This document shows, in pieces, positions 1-11,180 of a stretch of DNA of 64,000 bases. Where the stretch lies: assembly GCA_951213105.1 (NCBI GenBank), contig OX578142.1, positions 8,480,149 through 8,544,148 on the forward strand, in the 5' to 3' direction. The notes under the pieces were generated by a model. That model searched no databases and was not told the origin of the DNA. It saw nothing but the letters and a program-made list of their open reading frames with translations. A program made the translations under genes and the position numbers. Source of the stretch: Amaurobius ferox (Eukaryota; Arthropoda; Arachnida; Araneae; Amaurobiidae). Position 1 is the stretch's first letter. The number at the start of each line of letters is the position of its first letter.

Positions 1-2
1 TA

Positions 3-530
3 ATGTATTCAACTAGATTGAGGAGAAACTTAATTGCTGCTTCAATTCTAGAAGAGCAACAATGTAATTTCACCGGGAAAAATGGTTTCCTTACTTTTTA
101 CAAGCCTGACGGCAGTAAATGGTTTTATGCCAAAATACATAACGGCTTGTATTTCCTTCGACCTCAATACGAGAAAAAAAATCTAAAAATTTTAATGCTG
201 AGAAGTCTAAAGGAAATGTAAATGCTAAACCTAAGCCTAAAAATGAAAATTCTAAAAAGTCAAGTGATTTTAGAAGTAAAAATAAAAATGAGTCATCTGT
301 TTGTAAAACTGAAAATAATGATCATGCTTTTAAAAATCAAAGTAATAAAAGTAAGTTTAAAACTTGTAAAATTAAAAATTGTGATAATGATCAAAGTAAT
401 AATGTAAATAGAAATGCCAGTAAAGTTTTTAAATGTAAAATTGTAAACTCTAATACTAGTATTTTTAAACCTAGCAAACCTTGTAAGTTTGATGTTTTTA
501 AAAGTTCAAGCAATGTAAAATCACCCATTG
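3..530 (+). pseudogene. copia-1 pol: end of protease domain and linker to integrase
   Basis: The first 72 codons match the region after the retropepsin core of the other copia elements here (YSxxLRRNLxAAS, then FYAKxxxGLYFLxPQY). The frame is then lost and an asparagine- and lysine-rich linker follows, as in copia-3 between protease and integrase. The segment ends at the insertion of the element at 531. The protease active site itself lies left of the window. Confidence 0.75.
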
Positions 531-1798
531 CATACCTGCCAACTTTTACGCATTATGCGTAAAATTTACACATTTTAACTGCTCTTTACGCATATATTGC
601 TATATTTTACGCATTTCCGCATTTATTTGAAATGTTTAACATTACTAGGAAATCAATCTCCGGCGAAATTCTCCGGCTTTTTTTGTTTGAAATTTATCAA
701 TTAACCAGACATGGTATAATTCCTCAGAAACGTCGATTTTCTGCTTTTTTAGCACTGATATATACCATACCCGGGATCATAGTAAATCCATAATAAAATG
801 CAGGGTAATGCCAATCAAATTAATGGAGATTTACAGCCGCGTGTAATGTAAATTAAGATCTCGAAAGCTTATTTTATGAAAGTAATAAATATACTTCTTC
901 ACAGGTTGTGTAATTCAGCATTAATCGCTAAAATGTTATTTTGTTCATTAATTTCGTATAAATACTGCGATTGTGCAACTCAGTTTGTTCTCATGAATCG
1001 CAGAGAGTACAATAGTATCTTTTTCTATCCATCTCAATCTTCTATATTGCATTTTTGATTGACTAAACTAGCTTATTTTTATATTCTGATTAATTATTAC
1101 GGTTAATTTCATAATTATTTTCGCATAAACAGTGCGATTGCGCAATTCAGTTACTTCGCGTGAATTGCCAAGAGTACGTTAGTATCTTTTTCCATCCATC
1201 TCCATCATTTAAATGTTGCATATTAGATCGACTAAACTAGTTTATTTTCGTATTATGGCTAATTATTAAGGTTAATTTTTTAATTATATTTGCATAATAT
1301 AAATTTTTCTATTTAAAAAATGGGTATGAACTCTGTGAAGGGATATTTTCCAAAAAGTGGTATTAAAGCAATGATTTAGGCAAATAAAAAGGAAACCATC
1401 TTGGCAGGAATATAATTCAGTGCTATATATATATATATTTATTTATTTATTTTTTTGAAATTAAAGATCAATATTTGTTATTCTCCTTAGTGAAAACCTG
1501 TGTTTTGCCAAACATAAATATTTGTTGTCATTATAAAGTAATTTTCACCGGATAAAACCTTTATATATTTTTGTTTTATAATTTATTGTCCTGAAACTTT
1601 ATAAAATTGGTGTCCTGAATTTTCATATTCTACCAGTACTATGTCTGATATTTAATACAGTATTTTTTTAATGCAGGTACTTGTACATAGTTAAATTCAT
1701 TAGAAATGTCGTTTGAACATGTAGTTTAAAAAAAATCATTATAAATGTCATTCTCGCAAAATTTTACACATTACAATTTTCCCAGGTTGGCAGGTATG
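531..1798. mobile_element. DNA transposon relic with 13 bp terminal inverted repeats and 6 bp target duplication
   Basis: The ends are CATACCTGCCAAC at 531-543 and its reverse complement ending at 1798, though the right copy is followed inward by different bases. The six bases ccattg occur at 525-530 and 1799-1804, and copia-1 coding continues on the right. It has no transposase-like frame. The interior holds two copies of a repeat of about 170 bp (around 967 and 1134, each with a gattgYgcaaYtcag core) that also occurs four times in the element at 12262-14375. Near the left end tttacgcat/atgcgtaaa forms a short palindrome. I cannot name the superfamily. Confidence 0.75.
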
Positions 1799-1978
1799 CC
1801 ATTGAAGTCGGGGGAAATACAAGGTTTTGTATACATAAAAGGTTTTGTAACATAAATTTTGAATATTTACATCACACATGTAAAGTGTCAGCTTTTAAAG
1901 GATAGCCTGAAATCAGTGTTCGGAAAATCAACTGTAAATGTTGTAAATTGGCAAAAACAAAAAGAATTTCGTTCAAAC
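1799..1978 (+). pseudogene. copia-1 integrase zinc-binding domain fragment
   Basis: Reading past a frame break, the segment gives YLHHT-KVSA and then CKCCKLAKTKRISFKP. These are the residues around the second half of the HHCC zinc domain in copia-3 (YLHQTSKVSA and CIHCKLAKSKR). It lies between the two DNA transposon insertions and continues into the integrase core at 3416. Confidence 0.75.
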
Positions 1979-3415
1979 CAGGCTTTGGGAAATCGGCAAA
2001 ATCTAGCCCGTCCGCGAGGATGGCTATTGAAATTTTTTACCCGTCCTCCTAAGATTTTTTTTTTCACTTTATATTCCTTAATATATGTGCTTAAATACAT
2101 CGTACAACAATAATAAATTAGAACCAACTGCCTCACAATGAAGTGCGATAACTGCTTATTCATACACCACCCCCACCGCCGCGATGAAAGTCACCGACGC
2201 GGAGTCTCCGATAATGGATCGGACCGGCAGAATTCCGATCTATGGGTGGGGGCAAAGGGGTAAGATATGTAAGGAATCGCTCCTTTTTTCAATGTTTGGT
2301 AACTTGAAGGCGTGGTAAATAAATAATCATATAAATCCTCTTGTCTCTAAACAGTTTAAACCTCATCGGTACTCTTAATTTCTAGGGAATGTAGTCAATC
2401 AAGATTAAAATCTTCTTGGACTGAATAGATGTTTCATACTTTAACTTCAGTTGTCAAACAACTGGAACAAATGCCATGAATGAATTTTAAACATTTTAGT
2501 TTTGAAGTTGAAACCAAAGTGGGGAAGAAAATAAAACACTTCTGGCTGAAACTATAAGAATCCATTCCAAAAATTCAAATTTGTTACTTACTCCCGTCTA
2601 TTACAGCAAATGAAAATTTTATAGTTTGGGTTTTAAAGAGTTAAATGGGGATTAGGGCTTAGGTCCGAGCTGGACTTGAGTTTTCTATTGTTTCGGGCAG
2701 GGTTGAGTCTTTTTTTTTTTTAAACGTCCGTTACGACTGGGTTGAACATATTTCTTTTGAAAATTTTTAAAATGAATTTAAATTGAATGCATGAACTTAT
2801 TGCTTTTATTTTAGCTATGTAAAGATAAATGTTTAAGAAAACAAATTAAATTCTCTGTACAAAATTTTGGCAAATTTATTTTTAACATATTTGAATACAA
2901 ATCATTTCAGGCCTGCTGAGACGCAGTTACCTTCAGACCGAGTTCATTCTACATTTATAAATTTCTTCGGGCTTGGTCTTGATTTAAGCATTGGTATTGT
3001 CGGTCTTGGGAAAATCCGAAAATTCCGCACATGTAGACCTTGAAAAGGAGAAGAGAACATGTCACTTCGATCGTGAGTGTGCTATCGCATTTTCTGCAAT
3101 CATTGGATTCACTGGGTGGAGGATGAGGGGAGAAAAAATAACTAACGCCTGTGGTTACAATTCAGATACGACGGCTCGCCTAGAAAGAAGGCATTGATAA
3201 TGCACAGTAGGGGGATTTGCAGGTGATGACATTTCAATTTTCATTCATGGCACGGGAAAGGGCGGCTTTCGCCACAATTTTACAATGACAACAATTTGTT
3301 TTTTTTTTTTTTTGTTTTTTTTTTTTACGGAATCTCAAATCTCAAGGCCGTCCGAGAAGACGGCAACTTCCAAAAATTGGTCCTCCTCGCCGGACGGGCG
3401 ATTTCCGGAAGCCTG
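1979..3415. mobile_element. non-autonomous hAT-type transposon in the copia-1 integrase
   Basis: The 8 bp duplication gttcaaac lies at 1971-1978 and 3416-3423. The termini CAGGCTTTGGGAAATCG and, on the right in reverse complement, CAGGCTTCCGGAAATCG match closely, with a second matching block GCCCGTCCG further in. An 8 bp duplication and CAGG ends are typical of hAT elements. No transposase frame is visible in its 1437 bp. The interior has a T-rich tract at 3298-3326 and a GC-rich patch at 2165-2260. If one duplication is removed, the copia integrase reading (FKPIDRIRS) continues across the site. Confidence 0.85.
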
Positions 3416-4016
3416 GTTCAAACCCATAGACAGAATAAGATCATAAAAACCATTGGAACTAATCCATATGGACATATGCGGGCCAATGCCAAAACCATCG
3501 CGTGGAAGTGCTAAATATTTTCTTAGCATAACCGATGATTTTTCACTCAAAATAATTGTGTATCCTATGAAACAGAAATCTGAAGTTTTTGATAAGTTCA
3601 AACAGTTTCAACATCGAGCAGAGAGCTTTCTAAATACCAAAATTTTAAGTGTCAGGACTGACAACGGTACGCAATTTTGTAACACTGAGTTTGAAAAGTT
3701 TTTAGAAACACAGGGAATCAAAGCAGAAAGAACAAACACGTACACACCCGAACAAAACGGGGTTTCCAAGAGGTTTAACTTAACTGCTATGGATTGTGTT
3801 AGGGCAATGTTAAATGATAACAATCTAAAGGATGATTTTGGGGCAGAAGCTTTACTCTGTTTTGCATACGCTAAAAATCGGATATGCCACAAATTTAAGA
3901 ATCTGACACTGATCGAGTTGTACAGCAGCAAAAAACCATCAGTTGCTCACCTCAAAGCGTTTGGATGCAAAGGTTTTGTAGGCAAGCCTAAGCAACTTAG
4001 GGGAAACTTGATATGA
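3416..4016 (+). pseudogene. copia-1 integrase catalytic core
   Basis: The DDE core of a copia integrase is recognisable: LIHMDICGPMP carries the first Asp, VRTDNGTQF the second and PEQNGVSKRFN the Glu. The GAG-pre-integrase domain lies before it, split by insertions. Downstream the frame ends at a stop at 4014-4016 inside the segment that reads AFGCKGFVGKPKQLR. The family catalyses insertion of retrotransposon cDNA. This copy cannot act because of the upstream insertions and the stop. Confidence 0.85.
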
Positions 4017-4218
4017 GGTCACAAGAGGGCATTATGGTGGTATACACACTGAAAACTTAGGGATATAGGATATGGCTCTTGAACGAGGGGAAAATAGTAG
4101 AAACTAAAAATGTTAGATTTAATGAAGAGTGCAATGCAGAGGAAGGCAGTCTGGGACCCAATGTAAATCAGAAACCTAAAGTAAATTTTACTTTTTCATC
4201 TCACGAACCCGCCTATCA

Positions 4219-4779
4219 ATGGGGCCTATCCAGACTCGTCTGATGTATGTGGAGAGGGATAAAGTCAATTCATCAGAGGAAGATCAAGACATTACTGAAA
4301 GTAATGAGGAAACGGGGTCCTCTGGTGATGATCGTCAAGTTCCCGATCCAGATACTACTTGGATCAGAAAAGTCATTCCGAGAATGACAGGAACAAGAAA
4401 GGATGTTTATTACTATTACAAAGGAAAGGGACCTAGGTTGAGATCACTAAAAGATATAGAAAATTTTTGTGAGAAAAATAAAATAAAATTTGATAAAAAG
4501 TTTTTCAATTTTAAGGAGGATCAAGGGAGATCATGGGATCGGCCAGAAACCAACATTGTAGAGGTCCAAATTCCTAGGAACTACAAGGAAGTGGCTAACT
4601 CGCCCCAATCCAAAGAATGGAATACAGCCATGGCAGATGAATTAGGTGTCATGAAGGAAAGAGGTGTCTGGGACTTAGTGCCTGCACCTGTTTCCGACAA
4701 AGTAATCGGTTGCTGTTGGGTGTATACAGTCAAAAGAGACGAAAGGGTGAAGTTAGCAGGTATAAAGCTAGACTTGTAG
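4219..4779 (+). pseudogene. copia-1 integrase C-terminal linker and start of reverse transcriptase
   Basis: A Glu/Ser-rich linker is followed by RPDG-like RMTGTRKDVYYYYKGKG. Then comes the conserved start of copia RT: IPRNYKEVANSPQSKEWNTAM, GVWDLVP and GCCWVYTVKRD. The frame breaks just after this at a run of Gs. Copia-2 (9494-9826) and copia-3 have the same linker. Confidence 0.8.
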
Positions 4780-4821
4780 CTCAGGGATTTAACCAGGAAA
4801 AGGGGGCAAACTTATGAAGAA

Positions 4822-5280
4822 GTGTTTAGCCCGGTGATTAATTTTACAATCGTTAGGATGTTTTTTACTATTTTTGTGTGTTTATTAGGGTGGTTCCATA
4901 CTCAGCTTGACATCAAATGTGCATATTTATATGCCAATCTCAGTGAAAAAATATTCATGAAACAGCCCCCAGGATTTTTTGACAAAAACAAAAGTGGATA
5001 TGTATGTCAGCTAAATAAAGCGATTTATGGCTTGCACCGAAGCGGAAGAGAATGAATGGTACCTTGCATTAGACCAGGTTCTCAGAAAACTCAATTTCAT
5101 AAAGTTTAAGTGGTACAATTGTGCAAATAATTTTAATAATAAAGCTTTATTGATTGTTTACGTTGATGACATTATATTATTTACCAAAAATCAAACGGAT
5201 CTAAATTATGTAACTTCATTACTAAAAACTAAATTTGACATTTAAATTGTTAGGAAAAACAAAAATGTTATTAGGCATTG
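4822..5280 (+). pseudogene. copia-1 reverse transcriptase palm domain
   Basis: Two overlapping frames carry the RT motifs. QLDIKCAYLYA has the first catalytic Asp and KQPPGF and AIYGLHRSGRE follow. After a frame break near 5030-5055 come LIVYVDDIILF at about 5150-5178, the YxDD box, and LLKTKFDI. The YVDD box is intact although the gene is broken. RT copies the element RNA into cDNA inside virus-like particles. Confidence 0.85.
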
Positions 5281-5447
5281 AATTTGAGGAAAAACATGAT
5301 TAACATTTCATCCATCAAAATCAATACATCGCAAAAATTTGTGACAAATTCTCAAAGTTTAAATATCCTATTTCTAGTTTACCCATAGCTAAAGGTGTAG
5401 TTTTAAGCAAAACAGATTGTCCAGCAAATCATGCAGAAATCGAATAA

Positions 5448-6108
5448 ATGAAGAATATACCTTACAGAAACTTATTAGGTTGTTTATCATTTCTTGCCAG
5501 CAGAACTAGACCTCATATTAGCTATGCCGTAAACATCTTATCCCAATTTCAGGAAAACCCAGGCATTAAACACTGGGATGTTTTACTTAAACTTCTAGGG
5601 TATGTAGAAAAAACAAGGGATTTTAAACTAAACTTATCAAACATTCAATCTGTAAATTTAAATTGTTTTACTGATTCTGACTTTGCAGCTAATCGGGATG
5701 ATAGAGTATCAATGGGAGGCATGATATTTTTTGTAGATAGGGTACCTATTTCATGGAGGACATTTAAACACAAATGTGTGAGTTTATATACAATGGAGGC
5801 TGAATATATCTCATTAACCGAATTGGCAAACGAAATGGTATGGGTACAGAACATATTACTTGAATATACTAAACTTAGTGTTAAGTTATAGGAAATAGTG
5901 TAATATTCTGTGATAACCAAGCAGTCATAAACTTTTCCAATTCGCCCATTGAGAATCATAGAACCAAACACATTGATGTTAAATATCATTTCTTAAGAAA
6001 TCTAGTGAAAAAGAAGCTCTTTGAGATTAAATTTGTAAATAGCAAAAATAACAAAGCTGACGGTTTTAAGAAACCTATCACCAAAGAAGCAATCTCTAAA
6101 TTCTGTTA
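5448..6108 (+). pseudogene. copia-1 reverse transcriptase C-terminus and RNase H
   Basis: The frame contains NCFTDSDFAANRDDR, TMEAEYISL, then past a frameshift near 5890 FCDNQAVINF and RTKHIDVKYHF. These carry the four acidic RNase H positions. It is nearly identical to the intact 225-codon stretch at 23467-24141 of copia-O. Differences such as H for D in RPHISYA and Y for S in LYTMEAEY mark this copy as the more degraded one. Confidence 0.85.
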
Positions 6109-6542
6109 AATCTTTAAAACTTCTCAAGATGTTTAAATTCTAATGTGAAATCTAGTGTAAACAAGTTAAATTCATTCTATATTGTATAGTTGTATTTCTC
6201 AAAAATTAACTTCAACACTTTTTCAAAACCACAATTGCTTAGTTTAGTTACCAATGTGTTTATACTGTGTGGCGAAGATTTTTAAAGTTTTTGATACATA
6301 CTAAAAATAACTTATACATTTTTTCAATCTCTCATGTAGTAGCTTAGATACTTATGAGTTTAAACTGTGTGGCGAAGTATTTAAAAGTTCAAGATCTTTC
6401 AATATAATTTATTCCGAAGTTACGGAAATGGATATGTTTTTGTTTGTTATGATGTTTTAAGTTCACAGAAATAAAGTGAGTTTTTGTTTATGCTGACTAC
6501 TTTAATTTTTTTCACCAGTGCAAAAAGAATAAAATTCCAACA
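6109..6542 (+). repeat. copia-1 3' untranslated tandem repeat and LTR tail
   Basis: Two copies of a repeat of about 105 bp carry the motif ctgtgtggcgaag near 6265 and 6367. Copia-O has three copies. From about 6409 the sequence jumps to the last 130 bp or so of the LTR, with an AATAAA signal near 6469, and ends CCAACA at 6542. Comparison with copia-O shows the polypurine tract and LTR start are deleted. Confidence 0.7.
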
Positions 6543-7739
6543 GCAAGTCGGTCGGAACTTCCCGAGAAATCGCCGAGAAATTTAAAATCATTACTTCTTT
6601 AAAATCAGGATCGGGCTGTTGTTTATAATTATTTCTTGCCCAGATTGGGCTTGTAAGAAAGCCAGATCTTTGAGCTTTCATAAATGTAAATTATTAGTTG
6701 AAATCGTTGGTACTTTTTCGGATGCGAGGATTTGAAAACGAAAGTTCAGTTTTTTTTAGGCAAAAGTGACTTTTGTTTTAAAATCTTTAAAAAAATATTA
6801 GAAATTGAAATTGAGATTTGAAAATGATATATTTTTACTCGCAATTGACTGCTCTTTCCGGTCGTGTGATTTTTTTTCCTGCTACGTTTGGATGATGGAG
6901 AAAAAAGGAGAAAAAACAGTCGAAATCGCATAAAACATTAAATAACAAAAAAAAATTCACATTTTAAAAATCACTTGTCATTTCCCCCCCGTCTCTGATT
7001 GCCAAATTTCGTAGCTCTGCGACTTGTGGTTGCTGAGCCTATTGTTTATAAGAAACACACACAGACAGACATTGCCTTTTATTATATAGAAGGAGTAATA
7101 TAAGTGCCGGGTTTTCAAAATCTGCATGGGGGCCCGCGGGACCAACTGTCAAAGCTGTCTATGTCAATACAAAACAAAATGTCATTCATCTATAATTCGG
7201 TTCTGCGTGGGCCATAGGGGCTCAACCCCAGAATTGAGGGGTAAAAAAAACTAGTGAGGGGTAAAAAAAGTGCTAGTGAGGGGTAAAAAAAACTTTCATG
7301 TTTCAAGTATACACTTCTCTTATCGGCGATTGTAAACTAAGGTTAATTTTAGGGGGCGATAGTATTATAATTAAGGCAATTCCACTGCTGCTAAAATGCG
7401 AACACAATAAATATAAACTGCCTACAGGCAGCATGTTAAAGAACAAGTAATGGATTATTTCATTTTTGGAACTAAAAAGGTGCTTTACATTGATAAAAAT
7501 TGGAAATTGACAAAGAGTTGAACGTCAAGTTTCATTTGTGACTAGAGATTTCTTTCTTTTTTTCTTTTTTAGATTTCAGGGGGGGGGGCTTCAGCCCCTT
7601 GAGCACCTCCCCTGGCTACGTACCTGACTTCTATGATGCAGCACTATTGAAACTTGTTTTAACATAGTTATTTTTCACATATGGTCTCTTCAATGATATT
7701 TCTAGATAAACCACTGCTACTTCTTCTAAATCTTCATGG
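6543..7739. other. no gene; minisatellite and transposon-end debris
   Basis: No coding frame is supported. At about 7000-7095 a stretch ending in ttttattatatagaagga after an acacacacagacagaca run looks like the 3' tail of a LINE or similar retroposon. At 7223-7290 a gaggggtaaaaaaa unit is repeated three times. At 7577-7626 a polyG tract followed by ggctacgtacctg looks like one end of a DNA transposon with no partner seen. Confidence 0.4.
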
Positions 7740-8243
7740 CGACGTGCAATATAGAATCTTTTTATACTGATTTTAAATTTTTAAATTTTTGCATGCCAAG
7801 AATTCTTCCCAATCCCGCGCGTCGAGCTTTCTTTTTCGAAACTGAAACCCTATGGGACAGGGCCCTTTGTTCCCTTATCTCAGCTTTCGCTGTTTTCCTC
7901 CCTTGGTACGTAACCTGTTTGGGACATGTCTTTCTCTCGCCCTCCGGAACATCCAACTATCCGGCATCCGCATTTTGACTATCAGAGGACCCCCTGGTCT
8001 CCATCTGTAACAGGAAAATTTCCAGCGACCGTTGCTTTGCTTGTCGCCTTTTCACCATTCTGCTCTCTCTCGGAGCAACTAATTGATCCCTGCTCTCTCA
8101 TAACATATTTTTGTGGTGGATTACATATTCTCCACTCCCAAAATCTCTGCCTTTCTCTGCTTGGGTCTCCTCCCACGCATCCTATAACTCCAAACAACAT
8201 GTTTTTTCTCTTGCAAAACTCTGCGATGGGGAGAATTCGGCTC
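7740..8243 (-). pseudogene. Ty3/gypsy-like relic, region downstream of protease (distal half)
   Basis: The minus strand is open from the copia-2 boundary for some 85 codons (reading begins WSRILPIAEF and passes GGDPSRERQRF), and a second frame follows. The frame joins the one at 15434-15639 exactly when copia-2 and one copy of its 5 bp duplication are left out. I therefore read it as the continuation of that element. No catalytic motif is present here. It could instead be LINE ORF1. Confidence 0.4.
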
Positions 8244-8269
8244 CATTTATTTGTCGCTTCTTAAATTTA

Positions 8270-8825
8270 AGTCGCTTTAGCAGCCTCCGCCAATGAAACA
8301 TATTCAGCTTCCATCGTTGACAGGCTAACACACTTGTGCTTGTGCACCAAAAAATAGGTACTTTGCAAGTGACGCCCTGTCATCTCTACTGGCTGCAAAA
8401 TCTGAGTTTGAGTAGCAGTTTAATTTTTAATCATAAATATTTGACAAATTTAACATATATTCTTTTGTCTTTTCAACATATCCCAGTAATTTTAGTAATG
8501 CATCCCAATGCTTTATTCCTGGATTCTCTTGAAATTGTGATAAAATGTTAACCTCGTAACATATATCTGGCCTTGTCCTACTGGATAAATAGGCTAGACA
8601 TCCAATTAAGCTCCTGTATGGGAAATCCTACATCTGTACTAACTCTTCCTTATTCATTGGGCTATCAACCTTGCTCAAAATGCTACCCTTAGCAATAGGA
8701 AGTAAGGTAATGGGGTATTTGAATTTCTTAAACATTTGACAAACCTTGTCAGTGTACTGACCTTGATGTATATGAAATTTGTTTTCTATTTCTTTAAATT
8801 TCACACCCAACAGTCTCTTAATCAT
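8270..8825 (-). pseudogene. copia-2 RT C-terminus and truncated RNase H
   Basis: On the minus strand 8628-8825 reads LLGVKFKEIENKFHIHQGQY, the region just after the RT palm. Further left, broken frames give the RNase H motif STMEAEYVSLAEAAK, cut off at about 8270 where the LTR remnant begins. The last acidic RNase H motifs are missing. Confidence 0.75.
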
Positions 8826-8889
8826 CCCTAGTATCTTGATATCAAATTCTTAACTTAATAATGAAACAGCGTTATCAATATCTTTCTTT

Positions 8890-9490
8890 CTAATATTCCG
8901 AAAACAAAACTATGTCATTCACATAAACTAGCATTAAAACCTTGTTATGGTATACATAGGCACAATTGCACCACTTAAATTTTAAAAAGTTTAATTTCTT
9001 TAGGGTGGTGTCAAACTCAGTGTACCATTCCCTTGCTCTTTGATCAAGGCCATATATTGCTCTCTTTAATAGACAAACATATTGTTGCTGGTTTGGATTG
9101 ACATATCCAAATGGCTGTTTCATAAAAATCTTAACATTTAGCTTAGCATAAAGGTATGCAGATTTGATGTCAAGTTGGAAATGTTTCCAGTTGAGCATGC
9201 ATACAAAGATGGAGAAAAAAGCTCTGACTAAACTAAAATTAATAACAGGGCTAAAAACTTCATCGTATGAGTCCCCCTTCTCCTGGGTATGTCATTGAGC
9301 TACTAAACGAGCTTTGAATCGTTTAACTTCCCCTTTTTCATCCTTTTTAATGGTGTAGATCCATCTATATCCAATTATTTTTTGTGAGGTGGGTGCAGGA
9401 ACTAACTCCCAGATACCCCTCTCTTTCATTATAGCTATTTCGTCGTTCATGGCTTCACTCTATTTTTCAGACTGGGGGGATTCAACTACC
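8890..9490 (-). pseudogene. copia-2 reverse transcriptase, YxDD box mutated
   Basis: The frame at 8890-9198 reads QLDIKSAYLYAKLNVKIFMKQPFGY, AIYGLDQRAREWY and LVYVNDIVLF. The catalytic YVDD box is YVND here, so the third metal-binding Asp is lost. Right of 9198 the RT N-terminal region is recognisable only in pieces over several frames. Confidence 0.85.
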
Positions 9491-9493
9491 GCT

Positions 9494-10063
9494 TTAATTC
9501 TTGGGTATCAGGATCTCTACATTGCTCGCATCTGGTTTTCCCCTGATATCATTTACCCTATATTTTTCTCTAAAATTAAAAAGTCGCTGGTCATAATGAA
9601 TATTAGTTTTTGCACAGTATATCTTGACATTATTATGAGGTCTCAGCCTTTTATTATCACCTTTCACTGAGTAGTACACATCCGTCCTACTACCATCAGG
9701 CCTAGGTACGGCTTTCCATTCCCAAATAATGTCTGAGTAAGGTGTCATACCAGAATCAGCAGGAGAGTCCTCTTCCTCACTAGATCTGCTAGTGTCATGG
9801 CTCTCACCTGCTTCTTCCTCTGACACCCCTCCCAGACATTCTGACTCTGAGGATATCGAGTGAGTATCTCCTGATACTCTTAAGGTGATGATTCTAGGGT
9901 AACTAGGGTCCAGGATGCCTTCCTCTGCCTAACTTTCCTCAAATTTGACATTATTGGTTTCAATAACTTTCTTTTCCTTTGTTATTAAAATCCTATAACC
10001 TTTGGTGCCTGTGGCATATCCGACCATGACTCCTTCTTGAACCCTCATGAACTTTTTCCTAAG
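9494..10063 (-). pseudogene. copia-2 linker between integrase and RT
   Basis: The segment at 9494-9826 reads EEEAGESHDTSRSSEEEDSP followed by VPRPDGSRTDVYYSVKG, nearly the same as copia-3. The acidic patch and YYSVxG motif are shared by all copia copies in the window. Frame breaks lie between 9826 and 10063. Confidence 0.75.
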
Positions 10064-10657
10064 TTACTTTGCCATGCCAACATAGGCTTTGCACCCAAAG
10101 ACCTTGAGGTGAGCTACAGTTGGCTTCCTACCACTGTATAATTTGTGTAGAAAGCCCAGACCACACGACCAACCCGAAGGTTTATGGTAGCTGTTTGTGT
10201 GGCGGGTGTATAATTTGTGTAGAGTTTTTGTCTTAAATTTATGACATATCCTGTTTTTCGTGTAAGTGAAACACAAAATGGCTTCTGCCCGCATTCTGAC
10301 ATCAATCTTACTTTGATTAAGCATAGCTCTCACGCAATCAAGTGCAGTTAAATTATATCTTTCAGAAACCCTGTTTTGTTCGGGTGTACAGGTCCTTTCC
10401 AATTTAATTCCCAATTTCTCTAGATATGCCTTAAATTGGTTGTGGCAGATATCCATACCATTATCCGTACGGATACACAAAATCATTTTACCCAATAGTC
10501 TATCTTCATTAACTTGAAATTCTTTAAAGACTTTAAAAACATCTGATTTTTGTTTCAAAAAGTAAACAAACACCTTTCGGATAAAGTCATCAGTTATTGT
10601 CAAAAAGTATCTGTTTCCGCTCAAAGAAGCTGTAGGTAAGGGACCACAAACATCCAT
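10064..10657 (-). pseudogene. copia-2 integrase core with a 72 bp in-frame insertion
   Basis: The DDE motifs are MDVCGPLP, IRTDNGMDI and PEQNRVSERYN. The HKLY motif near the C-terminal end occurs twice, separated by 24 extra residues. These come from a 56 bp insertion plus a 16 bp duplication, 72 bp in all, so the frame is kept. In copia-3 the same place reads KTPHELYYGKKPAV without the extra residues. Confidence 0.85.
10151..10206 (+). mobile_element. micro-insertion copy A: 56 bp hairpin element
   Basis: A 56 bp segment absent from copia-1 and copia-3 lies between exact 16 bp copies of its target, tgtataatttgtgtag (10135-10150 and 10207-10222). CCACAC at 10161-10166 pairs with GTGTGG at 10197-10202, and CCC/GGG lie just outside. 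It aligns with copies at 30317 and 47381, sharing the order CCAG-ACC, CGACC, AAGG, GGTAxCTGTTTG and CGGG. There is no poly(A) tail and no coding capacity. The orientation is arbitrary. Confidence 0.75.
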
Positions 10658-11064
10658 ATGAAGTAATTGTAAATCTTTGTATACTTCAGTCTAGGGAGTC
10701 CATTAGCTGTGGAAACTTTGCTAGTCTGATATAAATAATCAGCATTGATGTGGCAATATCTTCTATGCCATAATTCAGTTTTATTTAAAACTTCTATCAC
10801 TGAACTACTTGGCTTAATACCCACACCAACTTTCCTTTTTGACTTTGGCTTTCCACTACCAGTTTTGTTTTTAAATGTATTTACATTAGGTAAAGATTTC
10901 ATTTTGTTTAAACTAGTTTCTTTATTGTGGGGTTTTCTATCCTTCTTAGAATCTTTATCCCCATCCTGATCCTTTCTTTCTGACTTACGGTTTTCAATAT
11001 TATTGTTTAATCCTGAATTACATATTGTGGTTTCAGAAAATACAAACCATCTTTCTTTTAGCAT
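10621..11064 (-). pseudogene. copia-2 linker and integrase zinc domain
   Basis: A Lys/Asn-rich linker is followed by NKTELWHRRYCHINADYLYQTSKVS, the His pair of the integrase HHCC domain. The position that is Gly in RYGH of copia-3 is Cys here. The CxxC half is lost by deletion or frameshift before 10657. Confidence 0.75.
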
Positions 11065-11180
11065 AAAAAAAATTTATCCCCTTCCGGAGTGTTAAACCAC
11101 AATACCCCATTAGCCCCATTGAAAGTATACCCCTGTTCTTCTAGAACAGATGCAGCTAACAGATTTCGCCTCAACTTAGG

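Larger units (their letters stand above)
1..6542 (+). mobile_element. Ty1/copia retrotransposon copia-1, 3' part, degraded
   Basis: A copia-type element runs into the window from the left and ends at a CCAACA LTR terminus at 6542. Coding remnants follow the copia order: protease end, integrase zinc domain, integrase core, reverse transcriptase, RNase H. The order is interrupted by DNA transposons at 531-1798 and 1979-3415. It is a close relative of copia-O at 22053-25349: the RNase H and 3' untranslated parts align almost base for base. Its gag and 5' LTR lie outside the window. Frameshifts and stops make it non-functional. The end of the untranslated region, the polypurine tract and most of the 3' LTR are deleted. 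Confidence 0.9.

Noticed and set aside
7577..7626. PolyG with ggctacgtacctg as one end of a DNA transposon
   Set aside because: The matching other end and target duplication could not be found, so no element is annotated.
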